From positions 558,001 through 622,000 of the forward strand of contig NZ_LR215048.1 in NCBI RefSeq assembly GCF_900660745.1: 64,000 bases of DNA. Reading direction: 5' to 3'. The DNA is from Haploplasma axanthum. Lineage in GTDB: Bacteria > Bacillota_I > Bacilli_A > Acholeplasmatales > Acholeplasmataceae. A program made the translations under genes and the position numbers. Every line of letters begins with the position of its first letter. Within the stretch, counting starts at the first letter, position 1. Below are positions 1 to 9,198 of the stretch, piece by piece. The notes below the pieces were generated by a model, which was given only the letters and a program-made list of their open reading frames with translations, was not told where the DNA came from and did no database searches.

Positions 1-1
1 G

Positions 2-2176
2 TTGAAACACAACTTTACTCCTGAACAAAGAGAAATGTATTTAGTGACAACATTAGGTAAATTAATATTTAATGATGTATTACCAGAAATCTTCTATTAC
101 TTAAATGAACCAACAACTAAAAACTTGGAAAATGGAACACCAGATATTTACTTTATTCCAAAAGGACATAATCCATTAGAATATTTAGCAAACATCCCAC
201 TTCCACAACCATTTAACAAAAAATTCTTATCACAAATTATTTCAAGAGTATTTAAACTATTAAATATTAGTGAAACATCTAAAATCTTGGATAAAGTTAA
301 GGATTTAGGATTTAAATATTCAACAGTTGCTGGATTTACAATTTCATTTGCTGATATTAACGTATACTCTAAAAAAGATGAACTAATTAAACGTGTAAGA
401 ACAAAAATTGACGAAATTAGTGAATTCTTTGAAATGGGATTATTAACAGATGATGAAAGAAGAAAATTAGTTATTAAAGAATGGGAAGCAGCCAGTGATG
501 AAATTAAAAAAGGACTTTCTGGCGAGTTAGATTCTGAAAACCATATTTATATGATGATGAGCTCTGGTGCTCGTGGTAGTATCAGTAGTTTCGTACAATT
601 ATCTGGTATGCGCGGTCTGATGAGAAACCCGAAAGGGGAAACAATCGAAGTTCCAGTACAAGCATCATTTAGAGAAGGATTAACAGTTTCTGAATTCTTT
701 ATTTCTACCCACGGTGCTCGTAAAGGATCAACCGATACAGCCTTAAAAACTGCCGAATCAGGTTACTTAACAAGAAGACTTGTTGACGTCAGTCAAGAAG
801 TAATTATTGTTGAAGATGATTGTGGATCAGAACGTGGTATGATTGTTAGACCAATCATGGAAAACGGAAAAGTTATTGTTCCACTTAGAGATAGAATTAT
901 TGGTAGATACGTAAGTAGAGATGTTATAAGCAATAAGAAAAAGAAACCAATCATTTTAAGAAATGAATTAGTTACTGAAGAAATTGCTGATGAAATCGTT
1001 GCTGATGGAATTACTGAAGTTGAAATTAGAAATGTCTTCACTTGTGTTTCTGAAAATGGTATTTCTGCTAAATCATATGGTAGAAACTTGGCTACTAATA
1101 CAGTAGTTGAAGTTGGGGATTCAGTTGGGGTAGTTGCTGCTCAATCAATTGGTGAACCAGGTACACAATTAACGATGCGTACATTCCATACTGGTGGTGT
1201 GGCATCTGCATCAGATATTACTCAAGGGTTACCTCGTATTCAAGAATTATTTGAAGCAAGAAAACCTAAAGGTGAAGCAAGAATAAGTGAAGTTAATGGT
1301 AAAGTTAAAGAAGTAAATCGTCAAAATAATGGGACAACAGAAATCTATATTACAGAAAATGTAAAAGATGCTGGAATATACCAATATTATGTAGGTGCTT
1401 CTGATGACTTATACGTTAAAGAAGGAAATACAGTTATAAAAGGACAAGCTTTAGCATCAAATGAAGTTAAGAGTGATGTTAATGGTAAGATAATTAAAAT
1501 ATCTAACCTAAATAATGACACGCTTGAAATATCAATTAAAGAAGAAATAAGAGAAGCTAAAGAATACAAATATGTAATTGATCCAAATGTTGAAATCCTT
1601 GTTCGTAAGAATGCTCCAGTTGTTGCTGGACAAAAATTATGTGCAGGATCAATCAATCCAAAAGAATTACTACGTGTTGTATCAGCAGAAGCTGCACAAA
1701 ACTATATTTTAGAAGAAGTTCAAAAAGTATACCGTGCACAAGACGTGGAAATTAGTGATAAGCATGTGGAAATTATTGTACGTCAAATGTTTAGAAGAAT
1801 TTATGTTGTTTATGAAGGAGATTCACATTTACTTCCAGGAACTGAAGTTTCAGTAGCAGTATTTAAAGATGCCGTTAAAGAAGCAATCACAAATGGAACT
1901 AGAATACCTGTTGGTAGACCAATCTTACTTGGTATTACAAGAGCATCACTAAGAAGTGATTCATTCTTATCAGCAGCATCATTCCAAGAAACTACAAAGA
2001 TTCTTACAGAAGCAGCTATTAGAAGTAGTGTTGATGAGTTACATGGTCTAAAAGAAAATGTTATTATCGGTGGATTAATCCCTGCTGGTACTGGTATTTT
2101 ATCAGATAAATTCTTTGAATATGATGCGCCACCAAAGACTAACTTTGATGACGATGATTATGACTATCTAGATTAA
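2..2176 (+). CDS. rpoC: RNA polymerase beta' subunit, C-terminal part (5' end outside window)
   Basis: This is the last 724 codons of the largest catalytic subunit of RNA polymerase; the first codon in the window is internal, so no start is visible. Near residue 380 the protein carries the near-invariant bridge-helix/trigger-loop segment VGVVAAQSIGEPGTQLTMR followed by TFHTGG, which identifies beta' unambiguously. The C-terminal part contains the conserved GRPILLGITRASLRSDSFLSA-type region and ends in an acidic tail (DDDDYDYLD). A hairpin terminator follows directly, so rpoC is the last gene of its transcript; rpoB is expected just upstream, outside the window. The reading frame is intact throughout. 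Confidence 0.98.
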   Translation: MKHNFTPEQREMYLVTTLGKLIFNDVLPEIFYYLNEPTTKNLENGTPDIYFIPKGHNPLEYLANIPLPQPFNKKFLSQIISRVFKLLNISETSKILDKVKDLGFKYSTVAGFTISFADINVYSKKDELIKRVRTKIDEISEFFEMGLLTDDERRKLVIKEWEAASDEIKKGLSGELDSENHIYMMMSSGARGSISSFVQLSGMRGLMRNPKGETIEVPVQASFREGLTVSEFFISTHGARKGSTDTALKTAESGYLTRRLVDVSQEVIIVEDDCGSERGMIVRPIMENGKVIVPLRDRIIGRYVSRDVISNKKKKPIILRNELVTEEIADEIVADGITEVEIRNVFTCVSENGISAKSYGRNLATNTVVEVGDSVGVVAAQSIGEPGTQLTMRTFHTGGVASASDITQGLPRIQELFEARKPKGEARISEVNGKVKEVNRQNNGTTEIYITENVKDAGIYQYYVGASDDLYVKEGNTVIKGQALASNEVKSDVNGKIIKISNLNNDTLEISIKEEIREAKEYKYVIDPNVEILVRKNAPVVAGQKLCAGSINPKELLRVVSAEAAQNYILEEVQKVYRAQDVEISDKHVEIIVRQMFRRIYVVYEGDSHLLPGTEVSVAVFKDAVKEAITNGTRIPVGRPILLGITRASLRSDSFLSAASFQETTKILTEAAIRSSVDELHGLKENVIIGGLIPAGTGILSDKFFEYDAPPKTNFDDDDYDYLD

Positions 2177-2184
2177 TAAATTTG

Positions 2185-2219
2185 AAAGATGAGATCTTAA
2201 TTGGTTTCATCTTTTTTTT
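2185..2219 (+). terminator. Intrinsic terminator after rpoC
   Basis: Stem AAAGATGAG / TTCATCTTT (one G-U pair) with a 12-nt loop, running straight into eight T residues. It lies 9 nt after the rpoC stop codon. Confidence 0.85.
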
Positions 2220-2230
2220 GTAATGCTAGA

Positions 2231-2259
2231 TTGATTATAAAAACGTGAAGTGCTAAAAT
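2231..2259 (+). promoter_or_regulatory. Sigma-A type promoter for the ABC transporter pair
   Basis: TTGATT (-35) and TAAAAT (-10) are separated by 17 bp, and the -10 box is preceded by TGC, an extended -10 motif. It sits between the rpoC terminator and the first ABC gene, so the pair has its own transcript. Confidence 0.65.
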
Positions 2260-2304
2260 AGATATATAATTAAAATTTCGTTTTTTTATAAGATAAGGGA
2301 TAAT

Positions 2305-4401
2305 ATGATAAAGATAGAAAATGTGGTTAAAAACTATAAAACAAAGAGTGTAACAGTAGAAGCATTAAAAAATGTATCATTAGAAATAAATTCAGGAATG
2401 ATATTTATAACAGGAAGATCAGGGAGTGGTAAAACCACTCTTTTGAACTTGATTGGTGCACTTGATAAGTATGATAGTGGAAGTATAAAAGTAGATAATA
2501 AAGAATTAAAAGAAATGAGTAGTAGAGAATTAGATGATTACCGTGCAAATGAAATAGGAATAATCTTTCAAGAATATAACTTGCTAGAAAACTTTAGTGT
2601 AAAAGAAAATATAAATATGCCACTTCTAATTCAAGGTATAGAAAATGAAAATCCAATAGATGAAGCATTAAGAAATGTTGAACTAGAAGAGATGAAGAAT
2701 AGAAAAACAAATGAACTATCAGGTGGACAAAGACAAAGAGTCGCAATAGCAAGAACAATAGTTAAAAAGCCTAGAATAATTTTAGCAGATGAACCAACTG
2801 GAGCGGTTGATTCAGAAACAGCAGAGATTATTTTTAATTGTCTAAAGAAGCTAAGTGAGACATCACTTGTAATAATAGCATCCCATGATTTAGAATCAGC
2901 TAATAAATATGCAGATAGAATAATAAGTTTTAAAGATGGAAGAATAGTTGAAGATAGAGTTATAAATGATAAAAATCAAAGTATAGTAAAAAAAGAAGAA
3001 GAAACTGCTAAATTAAAGAATAAAGAAATATTGAAATTAGCATTATCATTTCTATTTAGAAAACCAAAGAGATTAATAATGATTTTACTTATCTTTATAT
3101 TATCACTAACAGGAATTATTATTAGTGACACATTTGGAAGTAGTAATACTGATAAAGTTTTATTAAATGAAATGAAGAAAAATGATACGAGATACCTAGT
3201 ATACAGTCAGTCATTTTATACATCCGATAGTAACATTGAATCATATATGGATGACGAAGATGTTAATTATTTATTACAAAAGATCAAATATGATGGAAAA
3301 ATAGACTATGTTTATAGTTTTTATGATGAAGTTGATTATAATTATGGCGCACTTGCATCCAGTAATAATTATTATAGAATCAAGGAAAAAGGGCATATTG
3401 AAATTGATAATGATTTTATGAGTATGTATAATTTTAAACTTAGTGCTGGAAGACTTCCTGAAAATGATAATGAGGTTGTAGTAACAGAATACATATATAA
3501 TAAATTTCAATATTATGGGTATAAAGAAGGAAATAAATCTGTTAAGATTAGTACATTTGATGATTTAATAGATAAAGATTTGTACTTAACTGGAAGAAAT
3601 GATGGATTTAAAATTGTTGGGATATTAGATACATTATTTAATGAAAAAAGATATTCAAAAATTAGAGATAAAAATTTTGTTGACAATGGACTTAAAAGTC
3701 AATTCTTGATAAATTCATATGAAAGTGAAATGAACTCTGGTATTCACAACTCACTATATTTCATGAATGGATATACAAAGAGATTTTTTGGCGATTATAC
3801 AAACGAGGCAGCATATGTAAGAATAATCGTTCCATTTTCCACTAGTGAAAGTAATAAATTAAAACTTTTTGTTAATGAAGTAAAATATCCAACTATTAAA
3901 GATAAATATGAGAAAAATAATATTGTTAGTGTTGAATATAGTATTGAAAAAGGATTATTCACAGATGTGGAATTGTTGAAAAACTATTTTAACTTAATAA
4001 TTGAAATCACGCAAATAGTATCAGTTGTATTAATCGCTCTAATTACTTTATTATTCATTTATTATTTTAATGGATTAGTAGATGGCCGTAAGAAAGAAAT
4101 AGGTATTTTAACAGCCATTGGTATTAAAAAAGCTGAAGTAAGAAAGATATTTTTAATTGAGGCACTGTATATTGCTTTGTTAAACATAATTATGACATTG
4201 ATTGTTTCACTTATGATTTTAAGAATTATGAATTCATTTACCACAAGCACGCTTGGTTTAAGCGTTGAAGTATTCTACATTTCAATTAGACAAATAGTAT
4301 TTTTAGTAGGCTTTTCAATTCTAGTGATTATACTTGGAAGTTACTTGCCGCTTAAGAAAATCAGTAAGAAGCAATTAATAAACTTAATAAGGGGTAAATA
4401 G
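2305..4401 (+). CDS. MacB/FtsX-type ABC transporter, ATPase fused to permease (copy 1)
   Basis: A 698-residue single-chain half transporter. Residues 1-230 form a LolD/MacB-like ATPase with Walker A GRSGSGKTT, signature LSGGQ, Walker B ILADEPTGAVD and the switch histidine ASHD. One membrane segment near residues 255-275 is followed by a roughly 280-residue extracytoplasmic region, then three C-terminal membrane segments with the FtsX-type phrase KKEIGILTAIGIKK. Family members act as dimers that move lipids, peptides or lipoproteins or transmit force rather than import nutrients; the substrate here cannot be read from sequence. Start ATG has AAGGGA 5 nt upstream. It is followed after 1 nt by a paralogue sharing nearly all of its ATPase DNA. 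A peptide or antibiotic efflux role is possible but unproven. Confidence 0.88.
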   Translation: MIKIENVVKNYKTKSVTVEALKNVSLEINSGMIFITGRSGSGKTTLLNLIGALDKYDSGSIKVDNKELKEMSSRELDDYRANEIGIIFQEYNLLENFSVKENINMPLLIQGIENENPIDEALRNVELEEMKNRKTNELSGGQRQRVAIARTIVKKPRIILADEPTGAVDSETAEIIFNCLKKLSETSLVIIASHDLESANKYADRIISFKDGRIVEDRVINDKNQSIVKKEEETAKLKNKEILKLALSFLFRKPKRLIMILLIFILSLTGIIISDTFGSSNTDKVLLNEMKKNDTRYLVYSQSFYTSDSNIESYMDDEDVNYLLQKIKYDGKIDYVYSFYDEVDYNYGALASSNNYYRIKEKGHIEIDNDFMSMYNFKLSAGRLPENDNEVVVTEYIYNKFQYYGYKEGNKSVKISTFDDLIDKDLYLTGRNDGFKIVGILDTLFNEKRYSKIRDKNFVDNGLKSQFLINSYESEMNSGIHNSLYFMNGYTKRFFGDYTNEAAYVRIIVPFSTSESNKLKLFVNEVKYPTIKDKYEKNNIVSVEYSIEKGLFTDVELLKNYFNLIIEITQIVSVVLIALITLLFIYYFNGLVDGRKKEIGILTAIGIKKAEVRKIFLIEALYIALLNIIMTLIVSLMILRIMNSFTTSTLGLSVEVFYISIRQIVFLVGFSILVIILGSYLPLKKISKKQLINLIRGK
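2392..3132 (+). repeat. Near-identical 741-bp block, copy A (ATPase domain of first ABC gene)
   Basis: This stretch matches 4490..5230 base for base at a constant offset of 2098 with only about ten differences counted by eye. It starts inside the beta-strand before Walker A and ends just after the first membrane segment. Outside the block the two genes diverge abruptly. Confidence 0.9.
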
Positions 4402-4402
4402 A

Positions 4403-7033
4403 ATGATTAAAATAGAGAGTTTAGTTAAAAACTATAAGACTAAGAATGTAGTAGTAGAAGCAATAAAGAATGTATCATTAGAATTAAACTCAGGAATGAT
4501 ATTTATAACAGGAAGATCAGGGAGTGGTAAAACCACTCTTTTGAACTTGATTGGTGCACTTGATAAGTATGATAGTGGAAGTATAAAAGTAGATAATAAA
4601 GAATTAAAAGAAATGAGTAGTAGAGAATTAGATGATTACCGTGCAAATGAAATAGGAATAATCTTTCAAGAATATAACTTGCTAGAAAACTTTAGTGTAA
4701 AAGAAAATATAAATATGCCACTTCTAATTCAAGGTATAGAAAATGAAAATCTAATAGATGAAGCATTAAGAAATGTTGAACTAGAAGAGATGAAGAATAG
4801 AAAAACAAATGAACTATCAGGTGGACAAAGACAAAGAGTCGCAATAGCAAGAACAATTGTAAAAAAGCCTAGAATAATTTTAGCAGATGAACCAACAGGA
4901 GCAGTTGATTCAGAGACAGCAGCGATTATTTTTAAATGTCTAAAGAAACTAAGTGAGACATCACTTGTAATAATAGCATCCCATGATTTAGAATCAGCTA
5001 ATAAATATGCAGATAGAATAATAAGTTTTAAAGATGGAAGAATAGTTGAAGATAGAGTTATAAATGATAAAAATCAAAGTATAGTAAAAAAAGAAGAAGA
5101 AACTGCTAAATTAAAGAATAAAGAAATATTGAAATTAGCATTATCATTTCTATTTAGAAAACCAAAGAGATTAATAATGATTTTACTTATCTTTATATTA
5201 TCACTAACAGGAATTATTATTAGTGATACACTTTCAACAGACAATACAGATAGAGTTTTATTGACTGAAATAAATAAAAATGAAGTTAATTATTTAAAAT
5301 ATAGTAAACAAATAGAGACTAATAGTGAAATTGAAGCTAAATTTAGATATATGAGTAATGAAGATTTTGAGATTTTTAGTAGTAAAATTAAGACTGGAAG
5401 CATTCAAGTAATGTATAATTATTATCAAAGTACTATAATGTTAAAAGAGGATAAAGTATATTTTTCGGTTGGAAATAACGGGATAATTGAGTATAATGAT
5501 GATTTGATTTCTAAGTATAATTTTAATATTGAAGGTCAAAAACCAAAGAAAAACAATGAAATAATGATTAGTAAATTTTACTTTGAAATGTACAAAAAAT
5601 TTGGATATAATACTTATGAGAATGGCGAATTGAAAAGTGTTAGAATAAATAGTTTGGATGATTTTAAAGATATTAGCCTTAAACTAGGCTTTAAAGATAC
5701 ATATCATGAGTTTAAAATTGTAGGTATCCTTGATACCAAAATAGATGAGAAAGTATATTCGTTAGTAGATAAAGCGTATGATATGGACAATACCAATTCT
5801 CTCTATGCTTTTAAAAGCCTTTATTTAGAAGGATTTCATGATGTGTTTTATGTTAACGATGGATACTATAATGATGTTATAGCCCAAAATAAAAATACTT
5901 TATATGAATCTAAAATAGAAATTCGGGTTAATGATGAGAAAATTTTTGGAATTGATAAAATCAGTTTATTGTCTTCAGATATGGATACTATTCATTGGAA
6001 AGATGGACATGATTTCGATAATTTTAAAGATAAGGAGATTATTCTTAGTTCTAAGGCTTTGAAATCTATAAGTCTTTTTGAGGATATTTATGATGTAATA
6101 AAAATTCGAAAGAAGAAGTTAATAATGGATTTTGCTTTCGAACATTTTGATGAGGTTGAAGAAAAGATAAATGATATATATGGGAACACTGATTATGAAT
6201 GGTATGCTAATTATATAGAGAATTATAACTACTATGAAAATGAGTTTCATCCATTTAAAACATCGAGTTATTTTGAAAATGAAGCTTTTCGTATGTATTG
6301 TGATGAAGTTGTATTTCCAAATATTGGAAAAATTGAAATGAAAACATCAAATGGAGATTCAATTTATGAAGCAAATGTAGTCGGCGCTTCATATTCTAAT
6401 GATATAGTTTATCATAGCAAAGATAGCAATTTTCCTATTGTTTTTAAGGAATTATTTAATGACCAAGCGTATTTTTATGTAAATCTTTCAAAAGAGTTGA
6501 ATAACATGGAACTTATTAAAATAAAGAATCATATATATAAAGATGATAAGGAAAATGAATATAGATATGCTATTATGAATAACGAATTTGTTGAATTTGA
6601 GAAAATAAAAAATGATTTTAATATTTTTATAATCGTGGGAACAATTTTGTCACTTGTATTAATTTTTATAGGTGTATTAATTTATTTTTTTAATCAAATT
6701 AATAATATAAAAGAAAGAGAAAATGAAATTGGTATTTTAAGGTCTTTAGGTGTTAGTCGAAATATTGTGTTTAAGGTTTTTCTATACGAAGCAATTCTCA
6801 TCATGTCGTTTATAACTATCATTTCATTTATGTTAAGTACTATAGGTGTTGAATATTTAAATGGTTTTATAGCAGGAAAGCTTCAAACATCATACAATTT
6901 ATTATATATAACTTCTAAACAAGGTTTTATCATGTTATTTTTTATTTTAACAATAATATTGTCTTGTATATATATACCTTTCAAAAGAATAAGTAAAAAT
7001 GAAATAGTTACGTTAATAAAAAAGGTTGAATAA
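4403..7033 (+). CDS. MacB/FtsX-type ABC transporter, ATPase fused to permease (copy 2, long ectodomain)
   Basis: An 876-residue paralogue of the preceding gene. The ATPase and first membrane segment (residues about 30-275) differ from copy 1 at only three residues (P/L, E/A, N/K), all Walker, LSGGQ and H-loop motifs being intact. The extracytoplasmic region is about 470 residues, far longer than in copy 1 and without obvious similarity to it, rich in Tyr, Asn, Asp and Glu. Three C-terminal membrane segments follow, with the FtsX-type phrase ENEIGILRSLGVSR. The start ATG lies 1 nt after the upstream stop with AGGGG in the end of copy 1, so the two are co-transcribed and probably translationally coupled. 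They could form homodimers or, given identical ATPases, a heterodimer; this is inference. A terminator follows at once. Confidence 0.88.
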   Translation: MIKIESLVKNYKTKNVVVEAIKNVSLELNSGMIFITGRSGSGKTTLLNLIGALDKYDSGSIKVDNKELKEMSSRELDDYRANEIGIIFQEYNLLENFSVKENINMPLLIQGIENENLIDEALRNVELEEMKNRKTNELSGGQRQRVAIARTIVKKPRIILADEPTGAVDSETAAIIFKCLKKLSETSLVIIASHDLESANKYADRIISFKDGRIVEDRVINDKNQSIVKKEEETAKLKNKEILKLALSFLFRKPKRLIMILLIFILSLTGIIISDTLSTDNTDRVLLTEINKNEVNYLKYSKQIETNSEIEAKFRYMSNEDFEIFSSKIKTGSIQVMYNYYQSTIMLKEDKVYFSVGNNGIIEYNDDLISKYNFNIEGQKPKKNNEIMISKFYFEMYKKFGYNTYENGELKSVRINSLDDFKDISLKLGFKDTYHEFKIVGILDTKIDEKVYSLVDKAYDMDNTNSLYAFKSLYLEGFHDVFYVNDGYYNDVIAQNKNTLYESKIEIRVNDEKIFGIDKISLLSSDMDTIHWKDGHDFDNFKDKEIILSSKALKSISLFEDIYDVIKIRKKKLIMDFAFEHFDEVEEKINDIYGNTDYEWYANYIENYNYYENEFHPFKTSSYFENEAFRMYCDEVVFPNIGKIEMKTSNGDSIYEANVVGASYSNDIVYHSKDSNFPIVFKELFNDQAYFYVNLSKELNNMELIKIKNHIYKDDKENEYRYAIMNNEFVEFEKIKNDFNIFIIVGTILSLVLIFIGVLIYFFNQINNIKERENEIGILRSLGVSRNIVFKVFLYEAILIMSFITIISFMLSTIGVEYLNGFIAGKLQTSYNLLYITSKQGFIMLFFILTIILSCIYIPFKRISKNEIVTLIKKVE
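4490..5230 (+). repeat. Near-identical 741-bp block, copy B (ATPase domain of second ABC gene)
   Basis: Partner of 2392..3132. The few differences are clustered around the Walker B to H-loop region (about nucleotides 4856-4960); the rest is identical including synonymous sites, which points to recent duplication or gene conversion. Confidence 0.9.
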
Positions 7034-7041
7034 TAATACTG

Positions 7042-7073
7042 AAGTAACAGGTTTAGAATCTGTTACTTTTTTT
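7042..7073 (+). terminator. Intrinsic terminator after ABC pair
   Basis: Stem AAGTAACAG / CTGTTACTT with a 9-nt loop, ending in a T7 tract, 9 nt after the stop codon of the second ABC gene. Confidence 0.85.
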
Positions 7074-7101
7074 AATTGTTATTTTAAAAAATAAGTTAAT
7101 A

Positions 7102-7110
7102 TGATAAAAT
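7102..7110 (+). promoter_or_regulatory. Extended -10 element, likely promoter of the lipid operon
   Basis: TGATAAAAT is a TGn-extended -10 box 85 nt before the serine palmitoyltransferase-like gene. No convincing -35 is seen at the right distance (TTTTAA only), so confidence is moderate. Confidence 0.4.
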
Positions 7111-7195
7111 ATATAGTAACTGGGAGGTTAAACAGTTAATAAAAAAATGAAGCATTTTTATTAATAATTTAAAAGAGAGAAAGAGGAAGCAAAAA

Positions 7196-8392
7196 ATGGA
7201 TTTATTTACAAAAGCGTACACCTATGATACCGCTAAAAAAGCGAAGCAAGGTGGTTTTTATCCGTATTTTCATGAGTTAAGTAGTAAGCAAGATGTTTTA
7301 GTAGAAATGGAAGGACATGAAGTTATCATGATAGGATCTAATAATTATTTAGGTCTTACTACTCATCCTGAAGTAATTAAAGCGTCAATGGAAGCTACGG
7401 AAAAATATGGAACAGGTGTTTCAGGATCAAGATTTTTAAATGGAACACTTGACTTACACTTAGAATTAGAAAAGGATTTAGCAAAATTTTTAGGTAAAGA
7501 AGATGCGACAATTTTTTCAACAGGATATCAATCAAACTTAGGATTTATTTCAGCAATTGCTGGAAGAAATGATTTAATATTTAGCGATAAAGAAAATCAT
7601 GCAAGTATTTATGATGGAATAAAACTTAGTTATGCTGAAATGATTAGATATAATCATAATGATATGGATGATTTAGAGAAAAAATTAGCAGCTGCTGATC
7701 CTAAAAAAGGGAAATTAATTGTAACTGATGGTGTATTTAGCATGGGTGGAGATCTATGTAAATTACCTGAACTTGTTAAATTAGCTAAAAAATATGGAGC
7801 AAGATTAATGGTTGATGATGCCCATGGACTAGGAGTTATGGGAAAAACCGGAAGAGGTACTGCAGAGCATTTTGACTTAATGAATGAAGTTGATATTGTT
7901 ATGGGGACATTTTCTAAGTCATTAGCAAGTAGTGGTGGATTTATTGCTGGTGAAAAAGATGTTATTGAATATATTAGACATCATTCAAGACCATATATAT
8001 TTAATGCGGCAATACCGCCATCGAATACTGCAGCTGCTCATGCGGCATTAAAAGTTCTAATGAGAGAACCTGAAAGAGTTGAAAATTTAAGAAAAGTTTC
8101 AAATTATGTTAGAGAAGGATTAAAATCTCGTGGATTAAAAATTAGAGAGTCAATAACTCCAATTATTCCGATTTTCACATATACGCCAATTAGAACAATG
8201 GTTGCATGCAACACGTTGTTTAAAAACGGTGTTTATGTTAATCCCGTTGTTCCACCTGCAACAGCACATGGTGAATGTTTAATTAGAACTAGTTATATGG
8301 CTACACATCCAAAAGAGTTATTGGATAAAGCAATGGATACGATTGTTAAAGTTCTTAATGAATTACCATCAGAAGAGGAAATTCTAAAATGA
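7196..8392 (+). CDS. Serine palmitoyltransferase-like alpha-oxoamine synthase
   Basis: A 398-residue PLP enzyme of the alpha-oxoamine synthase family, which condenses an amino acid with an acyl-CoA or acyl-ACP. PLP lysine is K241 in GTFSKSLASSGGF; other family marks are GSNNYLGLT, GSRFLNGTLDLH, the DDAHGLGVMG aspartate/histidine segment and a C-terminal arginine loop. GTFSKS plus SNNYLGLT and the HHSRPYIF segment resemble bacterial serine palmitoyltransferases rather than threonine-pathway ligase (Kbl, GTLGKALGG) or BioF. It would make 3-ketodihydrosphingosine from serine and palmitoyl-CoA. The next gene, overlapping by 4 nt (ATGA), is a short-chain reductase, as needed for the second step of sphingoid base synthesis. 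No signal or membrane segment. BioF- or Kbl-like activity remains the alternative. Confidence 0.75.
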   Translation: MDLFTKAYTYDTAKKAKQGGFYPYFHELSSKQDVLVEMEGHEVIMIGSNNYLGLTTHPEVIKASMEATEKYGTGVSGSRFLNGTLDLHLELEKDLAKFLGKEDATIFSTGYQSNLGFISAIAGRNDLIFSDKENHASIYDGIKLSYAEMIRYNHNDMDDLEKKLAAADPKKGKLIVTDGVFSMGGDLCKLPELVKLAKKYGARLMVDDAHGLGVMGKTGRGTAEHFDLMNEVDIVMGTFSKSLASSGGFIAGEKDVIEYIRHHSRPYIFNAAIPPSNTAAAHAALKVLMREPERVENLRKVSNYVREGLKSRGLKIRESITPIIPIFTYTPIRTMVACNTLFKNGVYVNPVVPPATAHGECLIRTSYMATHPKELLDKAMDTIVKVLNELPSEEEILK

Positions 8393-9189
8393 AAGTTGCA
8401 ATAGTTACAGGATCATCTTCCGGAATTGGTTATGCACTTTGTAACCTCCTAAGTAAAAAGGGCATAAAGGTATATGGAATATCTAGAACAATTAGCGAAA
8501 ATGAAAATGTAATAAACATATCTGGAGATGTCACTAAAGCTGATGATATTAAAAAGATTTTTGCAAGTATTTATGAAAAAGAAGGCAGAATAGATTATTT
8601 AATTAATAATGCCGGTATGGGAATTTCTGGGAGTGTTGAAGCAACCTCTCTTGAAGATTTTGAGAGTATTTTTAATGTTAATTTAAAAGGAACTTTTATT
8701 ACTAGTAAAGAAATTCTTCCGTATATGCGAAAGAATAATTCAGGTAAGATAGTTAATATTGGTTCAGTAGCAAGTGAGTTTTCAATTCCTTTTCAAACGT
8801 TTTATAGTAGTTCTAAAGCTGCTATAAAAGCATTTAGTGAAGCATTAAATAACGAAGTATCTCCATATGGTATTAGTGTTTGTACTATATTGCCTGGAGA
8901 TGTAAAAACGAATTTTACGAAATCAAGAAAAACAAATGAAAATGAATTAGAAGCGTATGAAAAAAGAGTCAGTAAATCAATTGGTTTGATGGCTAAAGAT
9001 GAACAAAACGGTATGGATGTTCAATATGTAAGTAAAGTTATTTATAAGACAATTAATAAAAAGCGAATGCCAATTCAAAAAACAATTGGTTTTAAATATA
9101 AAGTTTTTATTTTTTTGAAGAGATTTTTACCTACAAAAGTTGTTAATAAATTGGTTGGGGCAATATACGCTTTTAAAAAAGAAAGATAA
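8389..9189 (+). CDS. Short-chain dehydrogenase/reductase, possible 3-ketosphinganine reductase
   Basis: A 266-residue classical SDR. The N-terminal cofactor loop TGSSSGIG, NNAGMG, a serine in NIGSVAS and catalytic Y139-x3-K143 (YSSSK) are present. The acidic/basic pattern after beta-2 (GISRT) suggests NADP(H), by family rule. The last 30 residues form a basic, hydrophobic stretch (FKYKVFIFLKRFLPTKVVNKL), like the membrane-associating tail of lipid-metabolising SDRs. Its start overlaps the synthase stop codon (ATGA), a sign of coupled translation. In context the likely reaction is reduction of 3-ketodihydrosphingosine to dihydrosphingosine; the SDR family is too broad for sequence alone to prove it. 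Confidence 0.72.
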   Translation: MKVAIVTGSSSGIGYALCNLLSKKGIKVYGISRTISENENVINISGDVTKADDIKKIFASIYEKEGRIDYLINNAGMGISGSVEATSLEDFESIFNVNLKGTFITSKEILPYMRKNNSGKIVNIGSVASEFSIPFQTFYSSSKAAIKAFSEALNNEVSPYGISVCTILPGDVKTNFTKSRKTNENELEAYEKRVSKSIGLMAKDEQNGMDVQYVSKVIYKTINKKRMPIQKTIGFKYKVFIFLKRFLPTKVVNKLVGAIYAFKKER

Positions 9190-9198
9190 GGAATAGAA

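Noticed and set aside
793-1041. Open frame on the minus strand inside rpoC
   Set aside because: It is an antisense shadow of an essential, highly conserved gene and has no ribosome binding site; the same holds for the minus-strand frames in fusA, tuf and the GH3 genes.
7196-9189. Threonine degradation pair (Kbl + Tdh)
   Set aside because: The PLP loop is GTFSKS rather than GTLGKA, and the partner is a classical 266-residue SDR with YxxxK, not a threonine dehydrogenase of the zinc or extended SDR type.
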